Positions 36,601 through 45,280 of a stretch of 64,000 nucleotides of DNA are shown one piece after another (position 1 is the stretch's first letter; every line of letters starts with the position of its first letter). Under the pieces are notes generated by a model that did not search any database, was not told the DNA's origin, and saw only the letters and a program-made list of their open reading frames with translations. The stretch spans positions 1 to 64,000 of the forward strand of contig PCBK01000165.1 of the NCBI GenBank assembly GCA_002731275.1. The letters run 5' to 3'. A program made the translations under genes and the position numbers. This DNA comes from Deltaproteobacteria bacterium. Lineage in GTDB: Bacteria > Myxococcota_C > UBA6777.

Positions 36601-37302
36601 AAGATCTTACGCCGTTCTCTCGCAGAGTTTCGCGATCTTTCGGATGAGAGCGGTGTGGCGAAAGTCCACGTGGACATGGCTTGGCTATTTTTTCAGGAGG
36701 AAGCACATCAGGAGGCGCTTGAGCAGTTGTCTACCGCGTTACCTTTGCTCGAAGCCCAAAATGAGCGTGGAGGGATGATCTCCTTGTTGCTTTGTGAGGG
36801 ACATATCCACCAGGCAAGAGGAGAGAATGAAGCTGCTTTACGTGCCTTTCAATTTGCACGAGAGCACGCGAGTGAGTGGGGAGGGGTGTGGTTGTTTGCG
36901 TCTGAGCTTGCCAGGACACAATGGTTGATCCAAAAAGGATCGTATGATGATGCCATGAGGATTCTTTTTGGGATGATGCACGAACTGGAGCAGATGAAAC
37001 ACGCTCCTTTGTTATTGATGATGCACACTTGTGTGGTTGCTTGCGCGACCGCAAAACAAGACTGGACGTTGTGGGAGTCTCATGTTGCAGCGGTAAGTGA
37101 TCTTTTGGAGAAGACTGGTTATTGTTCGAATGAAATTGCCAAAATCTTGTTGTTGTCGGGGTCTTTGTCTCACGATGTGTATGCGTTCCCGCAGGCTTTG
37201 CGCCTGTATGATCTCGCTTTAGACTGCTGGAAGAGACTAGGTAATCGTAATAAAATTAATGCCTTGACTAGACTTGTCGGGAGTCTTTCTGCCGTCTCGT
37301 GA
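33697..37302 (+). CDS. Ser/Thr protein kinase fused to AAA-type ATPase and TPR domains
   Basis: This 1201-residue cytoplasmic regulator has an active-looking kinase domain (about 8-290): K40 in VAIK, HRDIKPGN (141-148), DFG (162-164) and GTPGYMAPEQ. A linker leads to an ATPase of the MalT/AAA_16 type with Walker A GATGVGKS (about 438-445) and Walker B VVILWLEDVQW. From about 780 the chain is TPR-like helices. This kinase-ATPase-TPR order is known in large Myxobacteria-type regulators, which often lack a terminal DNA-binding domain, as here. It starts at TTG 33697 with GGGAAG 6 bases before. No membrane segment is seen. Confidence 0.92.
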   Translation: MNTQNNSFGPFVLEECIGRGGMCGVWRGRHIHDQRPVAIKIGVGKKVQQESHLQAFESEVRAMAGLQHPAILHVFEFGYVQQTLEAEGVGTLHKGNPYLVMELAERSLHPYRGKLTWKQLKRVLLSVLSALAHVHARGLLHRDIKPGNILVSKNLKDVKLSDFGLVYPFEQDHPPEFARRLMGTPGYMAPEQFEVRWREYGPWTDLYSFGCAAYALATGDLPFAHAQSLEELKSAHLHEPVPRITQELSDVPAGFEAWLLRLLEKKPQDRFRRAADAAWALKRLSEDALGDPSLLDHSFVSESNWAGEEPQVDELPTLDEVSGARSPYAFVEQVQYMERTSESTLDEWEEDYVFDDVGRAVYGKPEHESTIRRINAPPLPLDWRSQELLQHKGFIDVGLGLFPHRTFPLIDREHERDVLWRLLREVEDTNEMRLCLVEGATGVGKSHLVRWLCERVHEMGAASICRVEHHSSTREHFGLVGMVSRRLQLDGLSEGDVQERLYHYLHRRGAYLEYEELAPLAHTVSTSIFPSEPELRDAVFALLFKLLHAMSVERVVILWLEDVQWGAESLDFLRYLQVHTQEEPLPLFCVMTARREALSHRKHERQRMQEILYHGETCLQLLPLDQKHATMLLHEWGGINEDLATAIHRCAGGSPSLMISLVGDWIEGGLLFASRDGLWVGSDTHERYLSSPNAMWTHRILRWFHQSSEEDMLTLELAATMGDVVQQEEWEAVCVKAGLELPIRLFQMMKQKKWIQPNVGDDWELWSFSDERLRTALLSLAEEWARSADHHRICAETLEGFQDHRYAKRIGRHLLQAGEHLIALSPLLAAIWQTFRQGPLSQAQELYKDWTFALEALQFPEDNRYWGEHWLVRCSMARYEGNIETLGEVALRTKSLARRYGWPVVRVGGLLELAIWGGLSGKPVRQVLKWFRDAEHHAHQEGYHELLAESHRQMGRYLCRVGQLDSSKKILRRSLAEFRDLSDESGVAKVHVDMAWLFFQEEAHQEALEQLSTALPLLEAQNERGGMISLLLCEGHIHQARGENEAALRAFQFAREHASEWGGVWLFASELARTQWLIQKGSYDDAMRILFGMMHELEQMKHAPLLLMMHTCVVACATAKQDWTLWESHVAAVSDLLEKTGYCSNEIAKILLLSGSLSHDVYAFPQALRLYDLALDCWKRLGNRNKINALTRLVGSLSAVS

Positions 37303-37402
37303 TCTCGTTCAGCGTTTGAAGCGCAAACAGGGTGGGCTTTTGAAGTGATTTTAGGGGTGATATTTCCTTTTTGAGCAAAAGCTTCACCTCAATTTGTTAA
37401 AG

Positions 37403-37431
37403 TTGACACCTTAACTGTTTGTTTTTATTGA
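37403..37431 (+). promoter_or_regulatory. Strong sigma-70-type promoter in intergenic region
   Basis: TTGACA (37403-37408), a perfect -35, is followed after 17 bases by TATTGA (37426-37431). It is at least as good as any other promoter in the window and points toward a hairpin plus T-run about 50-110 bases downstream, not directly at a gene. Confidence 0.5.
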
Positions 37432-37437
37432 GTTGTA

Positions 37438-37547
37438 AAAAAAGTTTGAAAAAAGATGTCCATTCTTGCTACAACATAGATGAGGCTTTTCTCAAAAATC
37501 TTCTGTTGCCGGAGATGGACCTCTCGGGAGAAAAGCCCTTTTTTTTT
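37438..37547 (+). ncRNA. Candidate small RNA or attenuated leader
   Basis: Transcription from the promoter at 37403-37431 would begin near 37438 and reach a terminator-like structure: GGCTTTTCTC (37484-37493) pairs perfectly with GAGAAAAGCC (37528-37537), followed at once by nine T (37539-37547). The product would be about 110 nucleotides. The loop of 34 bases is long for a terminator. A possible reading frame here (37419-37706) has no ribosome site and odd composition. No known RNA family is recognised. Confidence 0.4.
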
Positions 37548-37753
37548 CTTTTTTTTGTTCCCCACCCAACAACTCCCTTCATTTTTTGCACTCTCCACAC
37601 CAACAAAAAGACAGATGTACGAACGTACAAATGCTCCGTTCTACTTAGCTCACAGGTGAGATGTACACTTTGTACGTGTAACTTTGTCTCGTTCATCATT
37701 CTCTGAGACCTCCTTGGCCCCCCATCTTCCCTTTTTTCTTCCTCATCAACGAG

Positions 37754-37798
37754 TTGCTTGTTCTGAGCTTTTCAACTATACTTTGTGGTGAAAGTATA
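37754..37798 (+). promoter_or_regulatory. Promoter with operator palindrome over the -10
   Basis: TTGCTT (37754-37759) and TATACT (37777-37782) are 17 bases apart. The -10 is embedded in a perfect 8-bp inverted repeat, TATACTTT (37777-37784) and AAAGTATA (37791-37798), spaced by GTGGTG. A dimeric repressor bound here would block the promoter. It serves the lipoprotein gene starting at 37832. Confidence 0.5.
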
Positions 37799-37831
37799 TC
37801 AGGAATGTCTTTTTGTAAGGAGGACGGAAGG

Positions 37832-39052
37832 GTGGTAAAACGATTAAGCCCTTGGTGGAAGTTGATGGGTCGACAAATCATGTTTGTTGGATACCGTTCT
37901 CTTCAATGGTCGATGTTGTTCGTTATTTGTGTTTGGGGGATGGCTGGCGCGTGTACTGGCGAGGGAAGTGTCTGTGGGACGTGTAAAGATGGCTTTACCT
38001 GCGACACCGCTCAAAAAAAGTGTGTAAAGGTCGCGTGTCTTTCTTGTGAGTCTTCCATTGAATGCGACAACGACGAAGTTTGTTTAGATGGTTGTTGTAC
38101 CCGTAAGTCAAAAGTGGGTGAACTGCCAGATCACGAAACACCTTCAAAAGAGTCGACACAGAGTGAGTCTGGAAAAGAAGATGTTGGAGCTGTTGACGCT
38201 GGAGAGGGCTCTCAGCCAGAGGCGTTGTCAGAGACGACGCCCGAATCATCGACACCAGATTCTTCGGTACCTGAATCATCCACTCCTGAGTCCTCTACGC
38301 CCGATGTGCCTAGTATCAGCTGTACATCTGACGTCGATTGTTCGTTTCCTGTCCCATATTGTGACTTGATCAAGCAAAAGTGTGTCCAGTGTCGAAGACC
38401 CGGCGATTGTCTGAGCAATCAAAATTGCGACGAAGGTCTCTGTGTCACCAAGCAAAATCTCTGTGAGGCTGTTTCTTGTCCACCAGGTGAAGATTGCAAC
38501 CCAAACAATGGGAATTGCGTGCTCAAGAGCGCGTGTAGTGGTTTTTGCAAGAAAGGACAGGTCTGTGACATTAACAAGAAGGTCTGCGTAGATGACTGCC
38601 GCGTAAAGGCCTGTAAAGACGCAAATGAGACTTGTAACCAAGGGACGGGGGTATGTATGCCTCCTGATTGTCGAACGGGCTTTGTGTGTACTGGTGGTCT
38701 CGTTTGCGATAACGTGACAGGCCAGTGTGTCCAACCTCCACCCGATTGTCGGAAGGCTGGTAACTCGTGTAAGACGGGTGAGTGTTGTCACCCTTCGACT
38801 GGAAAATGTGTGACGGATTGTCGCATTTGTAAAAACTGCAAAAGTACCCAAACTTGTAACAGCTCGACGGGTATCTGTCAGACCAAAGTATGTCAGGTCA
38901 AGTCGACTTGTAAGTCGAGCGCTGATTGTTGTGGTTTGTCATGTAAATCGACCACTCTGGGGTTAGGGACCAAGCGTTGTCGTTGTTCGAGCTCTTCGCA
39001 GTGTGGGACGTTGAGCTGCAAGACCAACCTGTTTAACAAGTACTGTCGCTAG
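37832..39052 (+). CDS. Cys-rich lipoprotein with repeated CxxxxxC knuckles
   Basis: This protein of about 406 residues has a lipobox at GMAGAC. A short Cys-rich start (CGTCKDGFTCD) is followed by a Ser/Thr/Pro/Glu linker (PESSTPDSS-type units, about 105-165) and a long C-terminal region with about 50 cysteines in units such as CTSDVDC, CPPGEDCNPNNGNC, CKKGQVCDINKKVC and CKTGECC. The repeats resemble small disulphide knots. GTG 37832 was chosen because AAGGAGG lies 8 bases before it and a promoter lies between it and any earlier codon. Likely exposed on the outer surface; function unknown. Confidence 0.75.
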   Translation: MVKRLSPWWKLMGRQIMFVGYRSLQWSMLFVICVWGMAGACTGEGSVCGTCKDGFTCDTAQKKCVKVACLSCESSIECDNDEVCLDGCCTRKSKVGELPDHETPSKESTQSESGKEDVGAVDAGEGSQPEALSETTPESSTPDSSVPESSTPESSTPDVPSISCTSDVDCSFPVPYCDLIKQKCVQCRRPGDCLSNQNCDEGLCVTKQNLCEAVSCPPGEDCNPNNGNCVLKSACSGFCKKGQVCDINKKVCVDDCRVKACKDANETCNQGTGVCMPPDCRTGFVCTGGLVCDNVTGQCVQPPPDCRKAGNSCKTGECCHPSTGKCVTDCRICKNCKSTQTCNSSTGICQTKVCQVKSTCKSSADCCGLSCKSTTLGLGTKRCRCSSSSQCGTLSCKTNLFNKYCR

Positions 39053-39137
39053 GGGCGAAGAGAGGGAAGGGGAAGGGGTGTGTTCTCACCTGCGCTGTTC
39101 TGTGCGTTGTAAGTCGAAATTGGAAATGGCAGGGTTG

Positions 39138-39242
39138 GATTTGAATCGTTGACTGGATCGCTTCGAGGGTGTTGTCTTTGGCGTGGTAAGCGTCGATATC
39201 AGGAAGGTCAGATTTGAATTGTTGACTGGATCGCTTCGAGGG
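39138..39242. repeat. Duplicated 3' end of the giant TPR gene
   Basis: Positions 39138-39169 and 39211-39242 are identical at 31 of 32 bases. The second copy encodes the final residues (EAIQSTIQI) of the TPR protein; the first lies 73 bases beyond, after the stop codon and in another frame. It looks like a leftover of unequal recombination or slippage inside a repeat-rich gene. Confidence 0.8.
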
Positions 39243-42200
39243 CCTTCTCGTGTTCGGGGTTAAGCTTGACAGCGTTTTCATAGCACTGTCTGGCCTCTTC
39301 TGTCTCGTTGAATTGATCACTGTGAATACGTCCAAGCGCAAACCACAACTCCGCGACGTCGTCTGTAGGCTCTGGTGAGTCGATTCTTTGTTCGAGGTAT
39401 GAACGAAGTTCTTCCCACATCATCGCGCGCTCAAGTGCACGGATGTGTTGTTCGTGAATGCGTTGTTCCTCGGGGATAAACTTGCTCGCCTGATCGGTGT
39501 AGAAGAGGACATTGTCCCAATCTTCTTGTCGTTCTGCGAGGTGGGCGAGTTTCAAGCAGATCTCGACGACTTCGTCGTATGGGAGGCGTTCCCACTCCAA
39601 CTCCAGATATCGGTAAAGATAATACTCAGAATGTTCTGGTTGTTGAGAGTTGTAGTGGATATCTCCCAACACACGCAGGGCGGGGACCATGTCTTCGTTG
39701 ATCTGTGCTGCTGTTTCGAGATGTTGATGAGCTTCGCTGTCGTTTCCTGCTGTCCATTGTAACCAAGCCTTGAGGAGATGTTGTTGTTCTTCGGGGAGGT
39801 TGGCTGGGATCGTGGGGAGCAGCGCGCTCGCTGATCCTGGTTGCTGTGCCATTTTTTCCGCGAGCTCGTGAAGTGATTCGACGAGCGCGTCCGCGTTGTA
39901 GTCCGGGATCTGAGACATTGCTTCTATGAGGCACTGCAGCGCTTCAGCGTGTTTGTTGGGTTCTTGCAAGAAGGTGCTCGCGACGTGATAGAGGGCACGA
40001 GGGTGTTCGTCGGGGTGGACGAATCGTTGAACTGTATCGATCAGTTGATTGACCTGAAGAGCACCAGCTTGTCGTTGGTGTGTCTCGGCGATCAGGAGCG
40101 CTCGCTCGGGAGGTGCGCCCAGTTGAAGTGCATTTTCGCTGTACTCGATGGCCTGCTCTGGTTGGTTGAGGTGGTAGAGCGCGATCTCAGCCATACTGAG
40201 TCTGTAGCTCGCTGTTTCATCGAGGACTTGGCTGCTCTCAGCGAGGGAGTTGAGTTGTTTTTGCAACGCGGTCCATTGCTCGCTGAAGGCTGTTTGTACG
40301 AGGAGGTTTTTTTGTTGGGGTGAGAGCGATTCTTCTTCGGATTCGTTCCACACGCGATACAACCAACTGAGCTCAAAGAGTTGTTGTTCGTAGAGTTTTT
40401 GAGATACAGAGACCTCTGTATCGACGAGCCCTGCGACGGTCAATTCGCGGAGCTTTGTAAAGACCTTTTGTGCGAGGTCTGCGGTCTCTTGTTGTTCGAT
40501 GAGTACACCACGAAGGACGGTCTCGGGGTCCGTCTTCTCTTCAAATTTTTCGATCGCGTGAAGCATGCGTTTGAGCGCCTCTTCGGACTTCTCATTGTGG
40601 TCTTGCTTCATCTGTAGGATCGCGAGCTGTGCGGCTGTTTGTGCGAGCTCTTCGATGTTTTCTGTCGCATCGTAGAAGTCGACAAGTCCTTGTAGAGGAT
40701 CTGTGCGATCGGGCTGTTGGTTGTGCGCGAGTTTGTAGTATTTTTCGGTCTCTTCGGGTCTGTAGAGTCTATCGAGAGAGAGCGTCGCGATTTGGATGTA
40801 GTTGTCACAGATTTGTTTGGGGTCGACTTCGGAGCGCGTCATGGCTTTTAACGCGCTGACAACAGCGGGCCAATCTTCGAGATCTTCGTAAAGCGCGTGG
40901 AGAGCTTGTAGGATCCCTGTGTCTTTCGGGTTTTCACGTAACGCGAGACGATAGGTGCTCAAAGACTTCTCATAATCTTCGAGGCGGCCGAGGTAGAGCT
41001 CTGCGAGTTCTTTGAGTCGCTTGGATTTGAGGATTTTGTCCTCAAGGTGTTGTATCTCGTGATTTGTGACTTCGATCAGCTCATCCCACATCCACAGTGA
41101 ATCGTAGATGGCTTTGAGCTGTGCTGTTGCGATTTGGCTTGTGGGGTCTTTTTCGAGTAACAGTTGGTAGATGTCGAGTGCTCGGTCAGGTTGATCGAGC
41201 TCTTGGTGATAGAGTTCACCTGCGCGTTCGAGCGCTTGCAGTGCGTCATCACCTTCAGCGAAGGACGCGACTTGCTCGTACAATTGTGCAGCTTCTTCCA
41301 GCGCAGCGAGCTCCTCGTAAGCTGCAGCGAGGACTTGGAGTGTTGTACTGTCGTCGCTCGCGGCGTCTTTTGCACGTTCGAGCAGTTGGAGCGCTTCACC
41401 TTCATCACCGAGGAGATCTCGACACAACTCAAAGGCCTGGATGTAGAGGTCGGCACGTTCGGGACCTGGAGTGGCCTGCGCTGCGAGCGCTTCGAGTTGC
41501 GTGACAAATCCTGCGAGGTCGTCTTCATTGATATAGAGTTCTTGTAGCTCGTGGAAAGCATCGAGATGGCGTGGGTTGGATTCGATGATCTCCCAGAGGT
41601 TCTTTTTTCCGCCCTCTGGATCGCCGAGTAATTGGATCTGATGGATTGCGATTTCGAATTGCAGAGCCGTTTTTTCCTCGCCTGCAGGCATCTGCGGTAA
41701 GACCTCTTGCCGAACTGCGAGTGCTCCTTCGATATCTCCGTCATTTTCAAGGCTGTTGATATAGAGCGTGGAGAGCTGCGGGATGCTCTTCTCTTCTTTG
41801 CGCAAATTCTTGTGGAGCTGTCCCAATTCTTCTGTCTTAGGCGTGAGGGCTCCGAGCTGGTCGAAAAACTCATTGAGCTGTTCGACGTGTGTCTCTTCGA
41901 TCTCCGTTTTTTTGAATTGTTCGCTGAGTTGTTTCCAGATCCCTGGGCGTTGGAGTTCTTCAGAGCGCTCTAACCGAAAGTGCCAAATTTTGGGGGAGAA
42001 GGGTTCGAGTTCGAGTCCTTGAAGGAGGCACGTCTGCGCGATACTGGGGGTTTGCTCTTCAACACGAAGGGCCGCACGTAGCAACAGATCGGGGTTGCCT
42101 TCTTGGCGACCGAGGGTGTAGAGGATGCGGGCTTGCTCGACTTCTGGGGATGGGAAGGCGAACTCAGGAATCGAGGACGTCTCATCTTTGCCATAGTCAG

Positions 42201-45030
42201 GCACGTACTTGAGGAGTTTTTCGATGGCGTCATCGAGTTGTTTGTGGTTGGAGAGTTCTTCGAACAAGACGATCAGCTTTTTGAGCAGATGGGCTTTTTC
42301 GTCAGGAGTGTCGACAGCTTCGAGCCATTTTTGGTAGGTCGAGGCGGCGAGCTTGTACTCGTGATTTTGTTCGTAGATCTCCGCGAGTTGTGTGAGTGCT
42401 TGTGTATGTGTGTTGTTGAGCTTGATGACGCGTTGTAGTTCTTTGCGTGCTTGCTCAGTATCGTCCTGTTGGATGTGGAAGTTGACGAGGGCCATGCGGC
42501 TCTCGATCTCTTGTTGTGTATCGTTGGTTGCGTCTGCGAAGGCACCGTACAGAGATATGAGTTGGTCCGTTTTTTCGAGGCTTTGGGCCAGCTCTATCGC
42601 AAATTGGAGATAGTGTGGGTTCTCGGGGGTGAGTTCGATGGCTCTTTGGTAACCTTCGAGCGCTTCGAGTTGTTTTCGTGGGTGCTCCGTGAGCAGGCGG
42701 CCTTTTTCTGCGTACAGCGCGGCCTGTTGTTCTGTAGGGAGCGTTTCTGCGAGACGATCGAGCTGACGGTCGAGTTTGTTCCACTCGTTGTGTCGGATGT
42801 AGTACTGGATGAGTTCTTCAAAGAGGGGAATACGGTCGGTCGCAGCTTGATATGCTTCGATGAAGGCGACTTCGGCTTCGGGCAGCTTTTGCAGGTTTTG
42901 TTCGAGCAGCTTCGCTTTTTTGAGCCAGAGGTCTGGTCGTTCGCTTTCGTCTGCGCTTTCGATCCAACGTGCGTAGAGTGTGTCGAGTTTTTCCCACTGT
43001 TGAAGTTTGTGGTAGCGCTTGCTGAGAAGCTGAAGGGTCTCTTGATCTGTGGGCAGGAGGCGAAGAGCTTCCTCAAGGTGTCTGATCGCGTCGAGATCAA
43101 AGAGCGCCTGTTCGGACATTTGTCTGTGAAGGTCAGCGAGCTCCGTTTGCCTTCCTGTGTGGACACAGATCTCTTCGAGCAATTGCCAGGCTGTATCGAG
43201 CGTGGATTGGTGTTCCAATGTTTGCTTGGCGTGGCTAATGGCCTGCTCGACGTGTTCGCCTTTCCAGTACAGTTTTGCGAGGTCGAGGTGGAGGTTGGCG
43301 AGCTGTGTGGGGTTGAGTTGCGACTCCATTTGGAGTGCGCGTTCTTTTTCTTCGATTTGGAGGGTGACCGCGTCGAGTCCTTTGACGGTGAAGTCTTCCT
43401 CTTGGATATTGGCGGCGCGTAAGGCGGCAGCGCGCTTCTTAGCGTGTGGGTGATCTGCGCGGATTTCAAGGGCGAATCGATAGCGTTGCAATGCGCCACC
43501 TGGACGTGCGAGTCGTTCTTCGAGGATCTGCCCTGTGCGAAAGTAAATGTCCGCCTGAAGTGTCGGGTGGTTAAGGAGTTTTACGCGGTCGAGGAGCTTG
43601 TCGAGGATACGAAGCGCGTCGAGGTTTTCGTCTGTCGCGAGGCGATACTCCGCGAGCTCACGCAGGTACGCGATATCCTCTGCGAGGAAGGGCGCGGCTT
43701 GATCGAGTTGTTCTTGTGCTTGGTTGAGATCGCGAAGACGACTGCGGTAGAGCCCCGCGAGCGAGAGGTGATGTCGTGCTCTTTCGGAACTTGGGGGCGT
43801 TTGGTCGATCAGATCCTTGAGGATGGACTCTGCTTCGGAGTAGCGACCAGCTTTGAGGGCGTGTCTCGCGAGTGCTGCGATGGCAGGGCGATAGTTCGCG
43901 TTTTCTTTGCGAGTTTGATGCCACAGTTGGCGGGCTTTCTCGGTGTCGACACCTTCGAGCAGCTCGGCTGCCTTTCCGAAGGCAAGCGCAGCCTCGTTGT
44001 GCTCGGACTGTGCACGAGAAGCTTCACCCATCTGTGTGTAGAAATGGGCAGCCATCTGGTAGTCTTGGATACCTTCTGCGTATTGGGCTAGACAGTTGAG
44101 GGCCGCGAGCGCCTGACTGTCGCGTTTGAGCATCTCTTCAGCGAGACGGTATGCCTTGTTCCACAGTTCTTTTTGTGGTGAGGCGATGTAGAGCTGCATC
44201 AAGCGCTCTTGGACAAACAGATGTCCGGGGTGACGCCACAACTCTTCTTCATAGGATTGGATCGCAGCTTTATACTCCCCACGTCCGATCAGGGCCTCTG
44301 CGTTGAGGAAGAGTTGTTCTGCCTGACGAAGCGCCATCCATTGACCGTAGAGAGGATCAGATTTGGCGAGAGGGGTAAAGTTTTGAATCGCTTGTGGCTG
44401 ATCGTAAAGCAGCTGAATGTGATCTGTATCGACGGAGAGGTGGTGAAGTCTTGTGGATTGATAGGATGGAATCTTCCAACCTGCGGAGGCGAGTCCCCAG
44501 CGTGTCAGCAAGGAGAGGGGATCAAATTGCAGGGTGACGACACCTCTGACACGAACTGGACCATTACGCCCTGTTCGTGCGGAGAGCAGAGGAATAAGGG
44601 CTGGCGCTGGGAGCCCTGGGCGTCCGAAAAGACGGATGTCGTAGAAGACTGCACCGCCGTAGGGACCTGCCTGTTCGAGGAGGAATCCACGCGTCCAAAA
44701 GGGCGTGCGTCGTCCTTCTCGCGAGAGGATACCGTTGATCTCAACACGAGATTGCTCGATACGGATTTGGAGTTCGGAGAGGCCGCCCCCAGAGAGTGTA
44801 CGACTGATAAGCGCTGTGAGGTAGCTTCGATCGAGCCGGCAGCGCAAGTGGTGAAGTCGTCCGCGGACTTGCTTTGTGTTGTGGATGGTTTTCCCTATGA
44901 GCCAATCAGGCAGGGTGATATCGCACTCTTCCAACAACACACCTTCGTTGAGCCAGTGTGCTTGTTGCAAGTGAAAAGCATTGCCATCGAATTGAATTTG
45001 GGGTTGACGTTCCTGGTTGTTTTCCGCCAC
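39208..45030 (-). CDS. Giant tetratricopeptide repeat protein (1940 residues)
   Basis: After an N-terminal domain of about 215 residues, rich in beta structure (LPDWLIGKTIHNTKQVRGRL to VVTLQFDPL), the rest is an almost unbroken superhelix of TPR units, for example ALIGRGEYKAAIQSYEEELW, YRLALRENPKDTGILQALHA and HSDQFNETEEARQCYENAVK. No signal or membrane segment is seen, so it probably acts as a cytoplasmic scaffold. Long TPR proteins of this type are known in Myxococcota-like genomes without an assigned role. It starts at GTG 45030 with AGAGGAAG upstream. It is divergent from the TPR lipoprotein at 45281; the 250-base spacer holds a short palindrome at 45237-45252 and no other gene. Confidence 0.9.
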   Translation of the reverse strand: MAENNQERQPQIQFDGNAFHLQQAHWLNEGVLLEECDITLPDWLIGKTIHNTKQVRGRLHHLRCRLDRSYLTALISRTLSGGGLSELQIRIEQSRVEINGILSREGRRTPFWTRGFLLEQAGPYGGAVFYDIRLFGRPGLPAPALIPLLSARTGRNGPVRVRGVVTLQFDPLSLLTRWGLASAGWKIPSYQSTRLHHLSVDTDHIQLLYDQPQAIQNFTPLAKSDPLYGQWMALRQAEQLFLNAEALIGRGEYKAAIQSYEEELWRHPGHLFVQERLMQLYIASPQKELWNKAYRLAEEMLKRDSQALAALNCLAQYAEGIQDYQMAAHFYTQMGEASRAQSEHNEAALAFGKAAELLEGVDTEKARQLWHQTRKENANYRPAIAALARHALKAGRYSEAESILKDLIDQTPPSSERARHHLSLAGLYRSRLRDLNQAQEQLDQAAPFLAEDIAYLRELAEYRLATDENLDALRILDKLLDRVKLLNHPTLQADIYFRTGQILEERLARPGGALQRYRFALEIRADHPHAKKRAAALRAANIQEEDFTVKGLDAVTLQIEEKERALQMESQLNPTQLANLHLDLAKLYWKGEHVEQAISHAKQTLEHQSTLDTAWQLLEEICVHTGRQTELADLHRQMSEQALFDLDAIRHLEEALRLLPTDQETLQLLSKRYHKLQQWEKLDTLYARWIESADESERPDLWLKKAKLLEQNLQKLPEAEVAFIEAYQAATDRIPLFEELIQYYIRHNEWNKLDRQLDRLAETLPTEQQAALYAEKGRLLTEHPRKQLEALEGYQRAIELTPENPHYLQFAIELAQSLEKTDQLISLYGAFADATNDTQQEIESRMALVNFHIQQDDTEQARKELQRVIKLNNTHTQALTQLAEIYEQNHEYKLAASTYQKWLEAVDTPDEKAHLLKKLIVLFEELSNHKQLDDAIEKLLKYVPDYGKDETSSIPEFAFPSPEVEQARILYTLGRQEGNPDLLLRAALRVEEQTPSIAQTCLLQGLELEPFSPKIWHFRLERSEELQRPGIWKQLSEQFKKTEIEETHVEQLNEFFDQLGALTPKTEELGQLHKNLRKEEKSIPQLSTLYINSLENDGDIEGALAVRQEVLPQMPAGEEKTALQFEIAIHQIQLLGDPEGGKKNLWEIIESNPRHLDAFHELQELYINEDDLAGFVTQLEALAAQATPGPERADLYIQAFELCRDLLGDEGEALQLLERAKDAASDDSTTLQVLAAAYEELAALEEAAQLYEQVASFAEGDDALQALERAGELYHQELDQPDRALDIYQLLLEKDPTSQIATAQLKAIYDSLWMWDELIEVTNHEIQHLEDKILKSKRLKELAELYLGRLEDYEKSLSTYRLALRENPKDTGILQALHALYEDLEDWPAVVSALKAMTRSEVDPKQICDNYIQIATLSLDRLYRPEETEKYYKLAHNQQPDRTDPLQGLVDFYDATENIEELAQTAAQLAILQMKQDHNEKSEEALKRMLHAIEKFEEKTDPETVLRGVLIEQQETADLAQKVFTKLRELTVAGLVDTEVSVSQKLYEQQLFELSWLYRVWNESEEESLSPQQKNLLVQTAFSEQWTALQKQLNSLAESSQVLDETASYRLSMAEIALYHLNQPEQAIEYSENALQLGAPPERALLIAETHQRQAGALQVNQLIDTVQRFVHPDEHPRALYHVASTFLQEPNKHAEALQCLIEAMSQIPDYNADALVESLHELAEKMAQQPGSASALLPTIPANLPEEQQHLLKAWLQWTAGNDSEAHQHLETAAQINEDMVPALRVLGDIHYNSQQPEHSEYYLYRYLELEWERLPYDEVVEICLKLAHLAERQEDWDNVLFYTDQASKFIPEEQRIHEQHIRALERAMMWEELRSYLEQRIDSPEPTDDVAELWFALGRIHSDQFNETEEARQCYENAVKLNPEHEKALEAIQSTIQI

Positions 45031-45280
45031 AGGTTCTTCCTCTCACACGAAATGGGTCGCAGGTCGCTCTCTATGAGGTTTGCGAAAAAATACAGACAGA
45101 TTATTACGCTTTGTGTTTTGGGTCAAGAAGTCGACTCATCCCAAGACCACTGTAAAAAAGAAAGTCATCCTTTTTGGAGGGGCATTTGCTTGCCTTTTTG
45201 TGGAATGGACTTTATCTTTTGATGGTTTCTACGAGGCTTCCACCATTGGAAGTCTGTGACACTTTGAAGTGAGGAATGTC

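Noticed and set aside
37419-37706. 95-codon plus-strand frame upstream of the Cys-rich lipoprotein
   Set aside because: It runs over the promoter, stem and T-run described there, has a poly-Phe run from the T tract and no ribosome site.
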